Assembly: GCF_004348975.1 (NCBI RefSeq)
Contig: NZ_SMFP01000004.1
Span: 62,001-126,000 of the forward strand
Direction of reading: 5' to 3'
Length of the DNA: 64,000 nt
Source of the DNA: Antarcticimicrobium sediminis
GTDB taxonomy: Bacteria > Pseudomonadota > Alphaproteobacteria > Rhodobacterales > Rhodobacteraceae
Under the pieces are notes generated by a model. It ran no database searches. It was not told the DNA's origin and worked only from the letters and a program-made list of their open reading frames with translations. Shown here one piece after another: positions 1 through 8,399 of this stretch. The position numbers were made by a program, and so were the translations under genes. Numbering within the stretch: position 1 is the stretch's first letter; every line of letters begins with the position of its first letter.

Positions 1-101
1 TGAGCAACATGCGCGAGGCTTCGCGCAGCTATGAGGCGAATATGACCATGCTGGAAAATGCGCAGCAGATGCGTAGCCAGTTGATTGACCTTTTGAAATA
101 G
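1..101 (+). CDS. flgC: Flagellar rod protein FlgC, C-terminal end (partial)
   Basis: The window opens inside a gene whose last 32 residues can be read in the frame starting at base 3, ending in TAG at 99-101. The tail contains REASRSYEANMTMLENAQQM, the usual C-terminal helix of FlgC/FlgB-type rod proteins that packs inside the proximal rod of the basal body. It is followed 9 bases later by fliE, the normal partner in an flgB-flgC-fliE operon, which is the main reason for choosing FlgC over FlgB, FlgF or FlgG. Everything upstream lies outside the window, so start and length are unknown. Confidence 0.85.
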   Translation, partial: SNMREASRSYEANMTMLENAQQMRSQLIDLLK

Positions 102-110
102 AGCTGACCC

Positions 111-440
111 ATGAGCGATTTCTCTTCGATCCAGCCCAATGCCGCGATTCAGGCCGCCTATGGCAAGTCCAAGGTTATGACCTCGGACGCGGCTGGCGGC
201 GAGCGGCTTGACCCGGCGCAGGCGCAAAATTTCGCGCAGATGATCCAGAACGCCGCCGCCGACGCGGTGGGCACGGTGCGCGAGGGGGATGCGACCGCCG
301 CAGCGGGGCTGACCGGAAAGGCCGGGTTGCAACAGGTGGTCGAGGCGACGATGGCGATGGAAAGCACGGTCAAGGTTTCGGTCGCGGTGCGCGACAAGCT
401 GGTGGAAGCCTATCAGGAAATCATGCGGATGTCGCTCTGA
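111..440 (+). CDS. fliE: Flagellar hook-basal body complex protein FliE
   Basis: This 109-residue protein has the length and C-terminal signature of FliE, the adaptor between the MS ring/export gate and the rod. The last 30 residues carry the conserved pattern with KVSVAVRDKLVEAYQEIMRM, typical of rod-type helices. The N-terminal half is polar and low in complexity, as in other FliE proteins. It starts with ATG 9 bases after flgC and is followed by fliQ, so it sits in a basal-body/export-gate operon. It is exported through the flagellar type III system and has no cleavable signal peptide. Identification is from motif, size and context. Confidence 0.93.
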   Translation: MSDFSSIQPNAAIQAAYGKSKVMTSDAAGGERLDPAQAQNFAQMIQNAAADAVGTVREGDATAAAGLTGKAGLQQVVEATMAMESTVKVSVAVRDKLVEAYQEIMRMSL

Positions 441-476
441 CGGCAGCTGCGTTCACGACAACCCCGGGAGCCCCTG

Positions 477-746
477 TTGGACACGGTCAGCACATATGAG
501 ATTTTGCGGCTGATGATCAACACGGTGTTGTTGGCGTCGGCCCCGGTGTTGGCGATTGCGCTGGTGGTTGGGCTGGCGGTCTCGTTCTTTCAGGCGTTGA
601 CGCAAATTCAGGAAATGACGCTGACCTTTGTGCCCAAGATCGTGGCGATCTTTTTGGTGCTCGCGCTGGCCATGCCGTTCATGTACGGCACGGTGATGCG
701 GCTGTCGAACCGGGTGTTCGACCTGATCGTCAGCGGGGGGCTCTGA
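477..746 (+). CDS. fliQ: Flagellar export gate protein FliQ
   Basis: An 89-residue protein with two hydrophobic helices (about residues 15-38 and 51-75) separated by a short polar loop with ALTQIQEMTLTFVPK, a hallmark of FliQ/SctS. FliQ builds the export gate with FliP and FliR in the inner membrane. The best start is TTG at 477, preceded by GGGAG at 466-470; there is no ATG in a sensible place. The gene lies between fliE and a lytic transglycosylase gene that begins 1 base after its stop. The unusual start codon is the only uncertainty. Confidence 0.93.
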   Translation: MDTVSTYEILRLMINTVLLASAPVLAIALVVGLAVSFFQALTQIQEMTLTFVPKIVAIFLVLALAMPFMYGTVMRLSNRVFDLIVSGGL

Positions 747-747
747 G

Positions 748-1584
748 ATGCGCGGCACGACCCGTCTTGCACTGGGGGTGGTAGGAAGCTGCATCGCCGC
801 GGCCGGGCAGAGTGCCCCGACGCAGGCCGAGTTCTTTTCCGGGTTCTACCGTCCTTCGGCGCCCGTGGTGGTGCCAGCGACGCGGGTCGCCCGCGATCCG
901 GCGCCGGTGCTGGGTGGGGCGGATTGTCTGGCCGCGATTCTGGATGCGCAGGCACGCTATGACATTCCCGACAATCTGCTGCTGACGATCGGCGTGCAGG
1001 AGGCCGGGCGGCGCGGCCCCGAGGGGCTGACTGTTTGGCCCTGGACCGTGAACGCCGCCGGTGAAGGCGCATTTTTCAACACCCGCGAAGAGGCCCTGCG
1101 CTGGGTGCGCAGCAAACAGAAGGCTGGCGTGCGCTCGATCGACGTGGGGTGCATGCAGGTGAACCAGAAATGGCACGGGGGCGGTTTTGTCTCGCTTGAA
1201 CAGGCGTTCGATCCGGCGGTGAACGTGGATTATGCCGCGCGCTTTCTGCTCGGGCTGTTTCAGGAAACCGGGGATTGGTGGAAAGCCGCAGGACGCTATC
1301 ATTCCGCGACCGATACCCACAAGGAGGTCTATCTGACCGCGCTGCAGCGCAATCGCGACGCGGTCACCGCGCAACTGCCCGATCTGATCGCGCAGGCCAG
1401 TACCGCGCGCATGTTCGCCATGACAACCCCCACGCCCGCTGCGCCGCGCCTGCCGGAGCCGCCGGTGTTCTGGAGCTCGGGCGCCGAGGTGCCGCGTCCG
1501 GATGCGGGCGGCTCTGGCCAGTTTTCGATTTATTCCAACCGCCCGATGCAGCCGATCTTGCCGGCCTATCGGGTGGTGAAATGA
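748..1584 (+). CDS. Flagellar-cluster lytic transglycosylase (SltF-like)
   Basis: A 278-residue secreted protein: a hydrophobic N-terminal segment (about residues 6-27) resembles a signal peptide and is followed by a lysozyme-like SLT domain (about 58-205). Likely catalytic Glu is E85 in IGVQEAG; the GCMQVN motif at 134-139 and AAGRYHSATD near 180-189 fit the SLT family (goose-lysozyme fold). The role is probably local peptidoglycan opening for rod assembly, as known for SltF in Rhodobacter, which is encoded in a flagellar cluster. It lies 1 base after fliQ and 7 bases before flhA, so it is co-transcribed with export-gate genes. The C-terminal 70 residues are proline-rich and unassigned. Confidence 0.85.
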   Translation: MRGTTRLALGVVGSCIAAAGQSAPTQAEFFSGFYRPSAPVVVPATRVARDPAPVLGGADCLAAILDAQARYDIPDNLLLTIGVQEAGRRGPEGLTVWPWTVNAAGEGAFFNTREEALRWVRSKQKAGVRSIDVGCMQVNQKWHGGGFVSLEQAFDPAVNVDYAARFLLGLFQETGDWWKAAGRYHSATDTHKEVYLTALQRNRDAVTAQLPDLIAQASTARMFAMTTPTPAAPRLPEPPVFWSSGAEVPRPDAGGSGQFSIYSNRPMQPILPAYRVVK

Positions 1585-1591
1585 GCACACA

Positions 1592-3691
1592 ATGAGCGCA
1601 CGGGACGTAAACCCCGCAGCCGGGATCGCCAAGAGCCTGTCGAAATTCGGCCTCGCCAACCGCGATATCGGCTTTGCCATGGGCGTGGTGCTGATCCTGG
1701 GCATGCTGTTCGTCCCGCTGCCGGCGATCATGCTGGATTTCGGGCTGGCGATCTCGCTGTCGCTGGCGGTGTTGATCCTGATGGTGGCGTTGTGGATCCC
1801 GACGCCGGTGGATTTCAACTCTTTCCCGACGCTGCTGCTGGTGGTCACCATGATGCGGCTGGCGCTGAACGTGTCCTCGACCCGGTTGATCCTGAGTCAG
1901 GGGCATCTGGGGTCGGATGCTGCCGGCCGGGTGATCGAGGGGTTCTCGCGCTTTATCGTGGCGGGGGATTTCGTCATCGGGATCGTGATCTTTGCGATTC
2001 TGGTGATCATCAATTTCGTCGTGATCACCAAGGGCTCGACCCGGATCGCCGAGGTTGCTGCGCGGTTCTCGCTGGATGCGATGCCGGGCAAGCAGATGGC
2101 GATCGACGCTGATCTGGGCGCGGGTATCATCGACGAGGACGAGGCCCGCGAACGCCGTCGGGTTCTGGAACAGGAAAGTTCGTTTTTCGGGGCGATGGAC
2201 GGGGCCTCGAAATTTGTGCGCGGCGATGCGATTGCCGGGTTGATCATCACGCTGATCAACGTGATTGGCGGCATTCTGATCGGCATGTCCAGCCATGGGC
2301 TGAGCCTGAGCGACGCCGCCGGAAACTATACCGTTCTGACCATCGGCGACGGGCTTGTGACACAGATCCCGGCGCTGGTGGTGTCGCTGGCCGCTGGCCT
2401 GCTGGTCACCAAGGGCGGCACCAAGGGCGCGGCCAACGAAGCGGTGCTGCAGCAGCTGGCAAACTTTCCCAAGGCGCTCTACATGGCCGCCGGACTTTGC
2501 TTCATGGTGGGGTTTCTGCCGGGGTTCCCGGTGGTTGTCTTCTCTGTTCTGGCGGCGGGGATGGCGACGCTGGGCTATGTCATGCAGCAACATGTCGCTG
2601 ATCAGGATCGCGCAGAGGCCGCCACAGCGAAGCGCGAGAGCGAAAAGCGCGAGGTCGAGGACCCGATCGCAGAGGCGCTGCGGTTGGACGATCTGCGGCT
2701 TGATCTGGGCGGGGCGCTGGTGCCGCTGATCTCGTCGACCAACGCGGCGCTGCCGGGCAAGGTGAAAAGCCTGCGCAATCTGTTCATCAAGGATTTCGGC
2801 TTTGTCATGCCGCCGGTCCGGATCAAGGATGACGTCGCATTGCCCGGCATGACCTATGTGATCTCGCTGCAAGGCGTCGAGACCGCGCGTGGCGAGGTGC
2901 GGCCGGGGTCGATGATGGTGATTGATCCCGGTGGCAACGACACCGAATTGCAGGGCGAACGCACGCGCGAGCCGACCTTCGGGCTGAACGCGATCTGGGT
3001 GGATCAAAGCCGCGCATCGGAGGCCGAGTTGCGCGGTTTGACCGTGGTTGACCCCGAAAGCGTGATCACCACCCACCTGACCGAGGTGATCAAGGAGCAT
3101 ATGCCAGAGCTTCTGACTTTTGCCGCGACGCAGGATCTGATCGAGGGGCAAAGCAAGGAATACCAGAAACTGCTGAGCGACATGTCGACCAAGTCGCCTG
3201 CCGTGCTGCTGCAACATGTGTTGCAGGCGCTGCTGTCCGAACGGGTATCGATCCGCAACCTGCCCAAGATCATCGAGGCGGTGGCCGAGGCCGCTGCCAC
3301 CACCCAGAACCTGCGCGCCATTGGTGAACATGTGCGCAGCCGGCTGTCGAAACAGATCTGCCAATCGCTGGTCGATTCCAACGGCTATGTGCCGGTGATC
3401 GTGCTGGGCGCGGAATGGGAGCGGGAACTGAACAACGCCGTTTCTCCCGGCGCGGAGGAGACGGCCTTTCTCATGTCGCCGACGCGGGTGCAGGAATTCG
3501 TGCTGGCGGTGCGGCAGCAAATCCAGAAATTTGCCGCCGGTGACGAATGGCCGGCGCTGCTGGTGACGCCGGATGTGCGCCCCTATGTGCGCCAGATCCT
3601 CGAACGGGTCAGCCCGGTGACGCAGGTGATTTCCCACAACGAAGTGCATCGCAAGGCCTCGCTCAAGACCGTTGCCACGGTCGGGGGCTGA
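1592..3691 (+). CDS. flhA: Flagellar biosynthesis protein FlhA
   Basis: At 699 residues this is full-length FlhA, the large export-gate component that docks substrates and chaperones and uses proton-motive force. The N-terminal half has eight hydrophobic segments; family signatures are MRLALNVSSTRLI (residues 88-100) and DGASKFVRGD (203-212) in the conserved cytoplasmic loop. The C-terminal 350 residues form the cytoplasmic domain, with a conserved ending that includes ISHNE. ATG at 1592 follows a short overlap-free gap from the transglycosylase gene. fliR starts 2 bases after its stop, giving the order flhA-fliR-flhB usual in Rhodobacterales. Confidence 0.97.
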   Translation: MSARDVNPAAGIAKSLSKFGLANRDIGFAMGVVLILGMLFVPLPAIMLDFGLAISLSLAVLILMVALWIPTPVDFNSFPTLLLVVTMMRLALNVSSTRLILSQGHLGSDAAGRVIEGFSRFIVAGDFVIGIVIFAILVIINFVVITKGSTRIAEVAARFSLDAMPGKQMAIDADLGAGIIDEDEARERRRVLEQESSFFGAMDGASKFVRGDAIAGLIITLINVIGGILIGMSSHGLSLSDAAGNYTVLTIGDGLVTQIPALVVSLAAGLLVTKGGTKGAANEAVLQQLANFPKALYMAAGLCFMVGFLPGFPVVVFSVLAAGMATLGYVMQQHVADQDRAEAATAKRESEKREVEDPIAEALRLDDLRLDLGGALVPLISSTNAALPGKVKSLRNLFIKDFGFVMPPVRIKDDVALPGMTYVISLQGVETARGEVRPGSMMVIDPGGNDTELQGERTREPTFGLNAIWVDQSRASEAELRGLTVVDPESVITTHLTEVIKEHMPELLTFAATQDLIEGQSKEYQKLLSDMSTKSPAVLLQHVLQALLSERVSIRNLPKIIEAVAEAAATTQNLRAIGEHVRSRLSKQICQSLVDSNGYVPVIVLGAEWERELNNAVSPGAEETAFLMSPTRVQEFVLAVRQQIQKFAAGDEWPALLVTPDVRPYVRQILERVSPVTQVISHNEVHRKASLKTVATVGG

Positions 3692-3693
3692 TC

Positions 3694-4449
3694 GTGACGC
3701 TCGACGCCTATGTCGCGGGTCTGATCTTTGGCTATGTTCTTGTGGTGGCGCGGATCGGCGGGGCGCTGATGTTCATGCCCGGCTTTGGTGAAACCCAGAT
3801 CCCGCCGCGGGCCCGGCTGTCTTTTGCACTGGTGCTCTGCGCTGCGCTGTACCCGGCCACGCCGATCGCGGCGGTGATGCCCGACACGCCGGTGGGGATG
3901 GCACAGCTTCTGGCCTATGAACTGACCATCGGGCTCTGGATCGGGCTGGTGGCGCGGGTGTTGCTGTCGGCGATGGATTTCGCGGGCTATCAGGTCGGGC
4001 AGGTCTCGGGGCTTGCCAATGCGTTCGGCCCTTCGCTTGGCTCGTTTGAAGGGGCGACGCTGGTCGCCACGCTGATGCTGATCGGAGCGGTGGCGGTGAT
4101 CTTTGCCACCGATACCCATCACGTGATCCTGCGCGGGCTGATGATGAGCTATACGGTGTTCCCGCCGGGGCCACTGATGCTCGGAGATCTGGCGCAACAG
4201 ATCGTGCGCGCGGGCGCGCGCAGCCTGTATATCGGCACCGCCGTGGCGGCCCCCTTTTTCGTGATGGGGGTGATCCTGAACCTGGGGATGGGGCTTGCCA
4301 ACCGGATGATGCCACAGCTTCCGGTGTTTTTCGTGGCAGCCTCTGTGCTGATCGCTGCCGGGATGTTGGTGCTGGGGGTGGCGATCCCGTCGATGATGGA
4401 TTTCTTCATCAGCCAGTTTACCGACTGGTTCGGCCTGCTCAGGTTCTGA
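3694..4449 (+). CDS. fliR: Flagellar export gate protein FliR
   Basis: A hydrophobic protein of about 251 residues with six predicted membrane helices, matching FliR/SctT of the export gate. The open frame runs further upstream inside flhA, but GTG at 3694, two bases after the flhA stop, gives a start MTLDAYVAGLIFGYVLV that aligns with FliR N-termini and the expected family length (about 250-260). The motif with GFGETQIPPRARLSFAL (residues near 27-43) is the typical FliR loop. It is translationally coupled to flhA and followed 4 bases later by flhB. Confidence 0.94.
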   Translation: MTLDAYVAGLIFGYVLVVARIGGALMFMPGFGETQIPPRARLSFALVLCAALYPATPIAAVMPDTPVGMAQLLAYELTIGLWIGLVARVLLSAMDFAGYQVGQVSGLANAFGPSLGSFEGATLVATLMLIGAVAVIFATDTHHVILRGLMMSYTVFPPGPLMLGDLAQQIVRAGARSLYIGTAVAAPFFVMGVILNLGMGLANRMMPQLPVFFVAASVLIAAGMLVLGVAIPSMMDFFISQFTDWFGLLRF

Positions 4450-4453
4450 CGCC

Positions 4454-5587
4454 ATGGCCGGGGATGACGATCAGGACAAAAGCCAACAGACGCAGGAGCC
4501 GACAGACAAGAAGCTTCGCGATGCGCGCGAGAAAGGCGATGTTCCCTCCTCCCGCGAGACCGCAAACATGATGGTCGTGCTGTCCCTGGTGCTGGCGACC
4601 AGCTTTGTGTTGCCGTGGCAGGGGCCGCGATTGGCGGCGGCACTGGGTGCCCTGATTGATGGTGCCGGACAGGTTCAGGTTGGAGAGGGCGGCTCCGGGC
4701 TTGCGGCACTGGGGTTGGTGTTGCAGGATTTTATCCTGTCGGTGACGCTGGTGATGGCGCCGCTATTCCTGCTGATCCTCACCGGCGGGGTGGTGGGGGT
4801 GTTGATCCAGGGCGAAACCGTCATGGCGTTGGAGCGGATCACACCCAAGCTGTCCAAGGTGTCGCCGGTGCAGGGGCTCAAACGGTTGTTCTCGGCCAAT
4901 ACGCTGGTGGAATTCGCCAAGAGCCTGATCAAGGTGTTCGTGATCGGTGCGCTGGCGTTCTGGGTGACCGAAACGGCGGTGAGCGGGATCTGGGAGGCGC
5001 CCGGTTTTGTGCCCGAGTCGTTGCCGGGGTATATGCTGGCCACCACTCGTCGCCTGTTGATCGCAGCAACGGTCTTTCTGGTGCCGGTGGCGATCTTTGA
5101 CATCCTGTGGAACCGGTTTGACTGGCGCCGCCGCCAGATGATGTCGGTGAAAGAGATCCGCGATGAGATGAAAGACTCCGAGGGCGATCCCCAGATCAAG
5201 GCGCGCCGTGCCTCCTTGCGGCGGGCGCGGGCGCGACAGCGGATGGCTACCGCGGTGCCGCAGGCCAGCGTGATCCTGACCAACCCGACCCATTACGCCA
5301 TCGCCTTGAAATACCAGCCGGGGGTCGATCAGGCGCCGGTCTGTGTCGCCAAGGGCGCTGACCTGATGGCCCGCCGGATCCGCGAGATCGCCTTTGAAAA
5401 CGAGGTGCCCATCGTCGAAAACAAGCCGCTTGCGCGCAGTCTTTACGATCAGGTGGAGATCGATGAGTTGGTGCCGGTGGAGCACTGGCAGGTGGTGGCC
5501 GAGATCATCAGCTTTGTGCTCGACCGGCAGCGCAACCGCCACCGCAAGCCGCCCAACGGATCGGTCCTGCGCACCAGCCCGGAGTGA
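4454..5587 (+). CDS. flhB: Flagellar export switch protein FlhB
   Basis: A 377-residue FlhB with four membrane helices in the N-terminal 220 residues and a cytoplasmic C-terminal domain containing the autocleavage motif NPTH at 277-280. FlhB wraps the FliPQR gate and switches export from rod/hook to filament substrates after cleavage between the N and P. The polar N-terminus with EPTDKKLRDAREKGDVPSS (residues 15-33) is also diagnostic. ATG at 4454 follows the fliR stop by 4 bases. It is the last gene of this plus-strand operon, with a strong hairpin beyond it. Confidence 0.97.
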   Translation: MAGDDDQDKSQQTQEPTDKKLRDAREKGDVPSSRETANMMVVLSLVLATSFVLPWQGPRLAAALGALIDGAGQVQVGEGGSGLAALGLVLQDFILSVTLVMAPLFLLILTGGVVGVLIQGETVMALERITPKLSKVSPVQGLKRLFSANTLVEFAKSLIKVFVIGALAFWVTETAVSGIWEAPGFVPESLPGYMLATTRRLLIAATVFLVPVAIFDILWNRFDWRRRQMMSVKEIRDEMKDSEGDPQIKARRASLRRARARQRMATAVPQASVILTNPTHYAIALKYQPGVDQAPVCVAKGADLMARRIREIAFENEVPIVENKPLARSLYDQVEIDELVPVEHWQVVAEIISFVLDRQRNRHRKPPNGSVLRTSPE

Positions 5588-5616
5588 GGGGCGCGCGATC
5601 ATGCGGGCCCCCAACG

Positions 5617-5648
5617 CAAAACACCCCGGCGTGAAACCGGGGCGTTTG
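5617..5648. terminator. Bidirectional terminator between flhB and motE-like gene
   Basis: An inverted repeat with CCCCGG/CCGGGG at its core, extended across one mismatch by CAAAAC/GTTTG, sits between two convergent genes (flhB on plus, the MotE-like gene on minus). The A-rich and T-rich flanks would give a short U-run on either strand, so it can terminate both operons. Confidence 0.7.
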
Positions 5649-5674
5649 AGGGCTGCGCTGATCGCCTCCGGTGG

Positions 5675-6328
5675 CTACTTCAACCGGATCCCAACCAGAT
5701 CCTGATCGCCGGGCAGTTGCGAGCGTTCGAGGATGATCTTGGAGATGGCGCGGGCGCGCACCGGCGACATCTTGGCGAGGATCGGGGCGGCCACGCGCGG
5801 TTTCATCTTGGCCAGCACCAGGATCGTTACTTCGATATCCAGATCGTCCATGATCCGCGCCGCTTCGGCCGGTTTCATGTTCTCGTAAAACCCAATCAGC
5901 TGATTGAGATCATCGGTTTGTGCGGCTTTGACCCGGCTCAACAGGTCTTCGATATCCGATTTCAGTTCCTGCAGCGCGGCCTGTTCGATCTCCAGTTTTT
6001 CTTGCGCCAGCGCCAGTTCAGATCGGCGGCTGTCCAGATCGTCTTTCTGGGCTGCGATCAGTTCGCGCTCGCGGGCCAGCGATTGCAGGATCTCTTCGGG
6101 GGTTTCGCACTGTGCCGCTATTTCCGGCGCCGTGGCGCGCACGATGGTGTTCTCGGACCGGGGGGCGGGCTCACGCGGGGCGGCCTCGGCCACGGCCTGC
6201 ACCACCTGATCGGGGCGCGTCATTTCATCGGAAGGGAAGGGCAGGCCGGGAAAGGAGGTTGCAGCCTTGGCAAAGGCCGTAAGGGCCAACCCCCCGAGCA
6301 ACAGCTTTCCGCCAAGTGCGCGCGCCAT
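5675..6328 (-). CDS. MotE-like flagellar motor chaperone (MgtE-N domain protein)
   Basis: A 217-residue protein with an N-terminal hydrophobic segment or signal peptide (residues 5-25), a central coiled coil rich in E, Q and L (about 85-140), and a C-terminal MgtE-N-like domain containing MKPAEAARIMDDLD and ILAKMSPVRARAI. This layout matches the MotE family, periplasmic chaperones of MotC/motor proteins described in alphaproteobacteria. It is encoded directly downstream of a DUF protein, fliM and fliL in one minus-strand operon, which supports a motor role. The next gene upstream ends 2 bases before its start. Assignment is by architecture; a generic MgtE-N protein is the alternative. Confidence 0.8.
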   Translation of the reverse strand: MARALGGKLLLGGLALTAFAKAATSFPGLPFPSDEMTRPDQVVQAVAEAAPREPAPRSENTIVRATAPEIAAQCETPEEILQSLARERELIAAQKDDLDSRRSELALAQEKLEIEQAALQELKSDIEDLLSRVKAAQTDDLNQLIGFYENMKPAEAARIMDDLDIEVTILVLAKMKPRVAAPILAKMSPVRARAISKIILERSQLPGDQDLVGIRLK

Positions 6329-6330
6329 GT

Positions 6331-6693
6331 TCAGGCCCTCGATTCGCTGCGCGAGGTTTCAAAGAAGCGGCGGACAAGATCCTGTTTGCCGCGCACCACT
6401 TTCACCCCGGGCAGACGCCGCTGCGCCTGACGACGCGAAGAGAAGGCGGGCGCACCGTCTTCGTCTTCCACCGGTTCATCGTGCTGCGCGGCAAGCCCTT
6501 CGGCCAGATTGTCGCGCAGGGCGTTGACCGAGGATTCGGATTTGTCCACCGCCTGCGAGAATTCCCGCACCAGCGGTTCCAGTTCCTCGAGCGAGGCCAT
6601 CAGCCGTTGCACGCGCCGCGAAATCATCACGCCGTAGCCGACGCTGCCCGCCAGCAAAAGAATGATCAGGATGTCAGTGATCGTTGCGGCCAT
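6331..6693 (-). CDS. Small single-pass membrane protein of the flagellar cluster (DUF6468-like)
   Basis: A 120-residue protein with one N-terminal membrane helix (about residues 7-24), a following amphipathic coiled-coil-like stretch (30-65) and a basic C-terminus. The position between fliM and the MotE-like gene is typical of an uncharacterised alphaproteobacterial flagellar family (I believe DUF6468, not verified). It overlaps the end of fliM by 20 bases, so its translation is coupled to fliM. A role in the motor or basal body is inferred from context only. Confidence 0.75.
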   Translation of the reverse strand: MAATITDILIILLLAGSVGYGVMISRRVQRLMASLEELEPLVREFSQAVDKSESSVNALRDNLAEGLAAQHDEPVEDEDGAPAFSSRRQAQRRLPGVKVVRGKQDLVRRFFETSRSESRA

Positions 6694-7630
6694 GGTTCTT
6701 CGCCTCCTCTTCCGGGTCCAGCGTCTCTGTGATGCGGATCGCCGTGTTGCCGTTGTTGCGTTTGCCGATTGCGGCGCGGAACATGGGGGTGTCGGAACAG
6801 ACGACGGTGGCGTCGTGCTCTTCCTCGATCCACAGGTTCACGATGTCGCCGATCTTCCATTTCATGATGTCCCGGATCGAAATCGGCACCTCGGCCAGGA
6901 CGGCCTCAAGTTCGACGGTGGAGCGTCCGATCTGATCCGATAGCTGTTCGCGCCAGGGGTTGCCCTCGTCCGAGGGTTCCCCGAAGTGTATCTTTCCCAG
7001 TTTGGCGCGCACCGGTTCCAGCGCGTCATAGGGCAGGATGATTTCCAGCGCACCGGTGCGCCCGGCCATGTTGATGGCGAAATGCAGCCGCACGCAAAGG
7101 TTGGCGGGCTGGGTGACGGCGGCTGCGTCAGGGTCGGTTTCGACCCGGTCCAGCTCCAGCTCGATCGTGCCAACCATGCTGAAATCGCTTTGCAGCTCGT
7201 GCATGATCAGCGTGGCAAGGCGCTGGCCAAAGCCGCGTTCGATCGCAGTGAAGCGGTCCGGCACATGCGGGCTCTCGCCCTTGGGGGTGCCGCCCAGCAT
7301 CAGCTCCATCGCGGTCATCAACACGGTCGAATCCATCGCCAGCAGGATCTCGCCATCGAGATTTGGTGACGAGCACACGGCCAGCATCGCTGGCGCGGGC
7401 AGCGCATCCATCGCTTGCGCCATCGGCACGTAATCGAGTTGGCTGAGCGAGGCTTCGCAGATCACGCCGGTCAGATCGGGCAGCGCCACGGCGAGCGAAT
7501 CAGCAAGCCGCTCGCCGATGATGTCCAGCATCGGCAGCCGCTCGAAGTTGAAATCCGACATCCGGATGATTTCGTCGATCAGGTTCCCGTTCTGGGCCTC
7601 GATCTGGTCTTGGGACAGGATTTTGTTCAT
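6674..7630 (-). CDS. fliM: Flagellar motor switch protein FliM
   Basis: A 318-residue C-ring protein. The N-terminus has the CheY-binding-like motif ILSQDQIEA (residues 4-12), the middle domain is CheC-like, and the C-terminal 80 residues are the SpoA/FliN-like domain with the ending that includes KIGDIVNLW. FliM binds CheY-P and transmits the switch signal to FliG. The gene follows fliL by 10 bases on the minus strand. Its length is near the family norm (about 320-335). Confidence 0.93.
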   Translation of the reverse strand: MNKILSQDQIEAQNGNLIDEIIRMSDFNFERLPMLDIIGERLADSLAVALPDLTGVICEASLSQLDYVPMAQAMDALPAPAMLAVCSSPNLDGEILLAMDSTVLMTAMELMLGGTPKGESPHVPDRFTAIERGFGQRLATLIMHELQSDFSMVGTIELELDRVETDPDAAAVTQPANLCVRLHFAINMAGRTGALEIILPYDALEPVRAKLGKIHFGEPSDEGNPWREQLSDQIGRSTVELEAVLAEVPISIRDIMKWKIGDIVNLWIEEEHDATVVCSDTPMFRAAIGKRNNGNTAIRITETLDPEEEAKNHGRNDH

Positions 7631-7640
7631 GTCTCGCCCC

Positions 7641-8270
7641 CTATTGTACGATCAGGTCGCTGATCAGGATTTCTCGCGGCAGATCGTTGCCGGCGGCGGC
7701 CCGGGCGCGTTTGAGCAGCTCGGCCTTTACGTTCAGCACACCGGCCATGCCGCGCACGTCGGTTTCGGTCAGGCTGCGGGCATAGCCGGTAAACAGATCC
7801 CGCATGAAGGGCTGCCGCGTGAGCATCAGCGCGGTGGCGCCGGGTTCGGGTCGATAGACCAGCACCAGGTTCAGTTTGAGAAACGACTGAGTGGGCCGTC
7901 CGTTGGTGTCGAACCCGTTGATATTGGTCACGATCTCTTCGAATTGCAGGATTCCTTCGCTGCCAGCGCCTTCGCCGTCTGCATCGCCCTGCGCGCCGTG
8001 ACCCGCGGCTGGTCCTGCATCCTTGGGGACCGCTTCGCCATGGGCTGTTTGTTCGCCTTCGGCCCCGGTGTCCTCGACATAGTCGGGGGCAAAGCTCGCG
8101 GCGTCCTGCTGAAAGGCTATCCTTGCAAGGACAAATCCCCCGCCAAGCGAGGCCACAGACAGCACCAGCGCCGCCATCAGCAAGGTCCGCGCCGAGCGCG
8201 CCTTGCCTTCGGTCGCTTTTTCCGGTGCGTCGGAACTGGGGCGCTGCTTTTGTTTTGCGGGTTTTGCCAT
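7641..8270 (-). CDS. fliL: Flagellar basal body-associated protein FliL
   Basis: A 209-residue inner-membrane protein with one transmembrane helix (about residues 27-50) after a charged cytoplasmic N-terminus, a polar linker rich in D, E, G and A (65-105) and a C-terminal FliL domain (about 110-209) ending with ISDLIVQ. FliL forms a ring around the stator and tunes torque. It is the first gene of the fliL-fliM-DUF-motE operon and is transcribed divergently from fliF. The linker is longer than in enteric FliL but usual for this order. Confidence 0.9.
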   Translation of the reverse strand: MAKPAKQKQRPSSDAPEKATEGKARSARTLLMAALVLSVASLGGGFVLARIAFQQDAASFAPDYVEDTGAEGEQTAHGEAVPKDAGPAAGHGAQGDADGEGAGSEGILQFEEIVTNINGFDTNGRPTQSFLKLNLVLVYRPEPGATALMLTRQPFMRDLFTGYARSLTETDVRGMAGVLNVKAELLKRARAAAGNDLPREILISDLIVQ

Positions 8271-8399
8271 GGTTCAGTTTCTTGGTGACTTCATGAACAT
8301 CATCCCGGTTTTTCCTTTTCTATGCAAGTATAGACATCCTTATTTACTTGAGGTGCAAAAATAGAATATCGTGATACTAAGAACAGGCAGAAATTCCCG
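8271..8399. promoter_or_regulatory. Divergent fliL/fliF promoter region
   Basis: This 129-base gap separates two divergent flagellar operons and is clearly AT-richer than its surroundings (bases 8310-8385), as expected for promoters. I could not identify a convincing sigma-28, sigma-54 or sigma-70 consensus by eye, so the class of promoter is open. Confidence 0.6.

Noticed and set aside
1364-3649. A 761-codon minus-strand frame opposite flhA
   Set aside because: His/Gln/Arg-rich composition typical of antisense shadows in GC-rich DNA; flhA on the other strand is unambiguous.
3547-3693. An extended N-terminus for FliR
   Set aside because: This stretch lies inside flhA; the GTG at 3,694 fits the family length and start.
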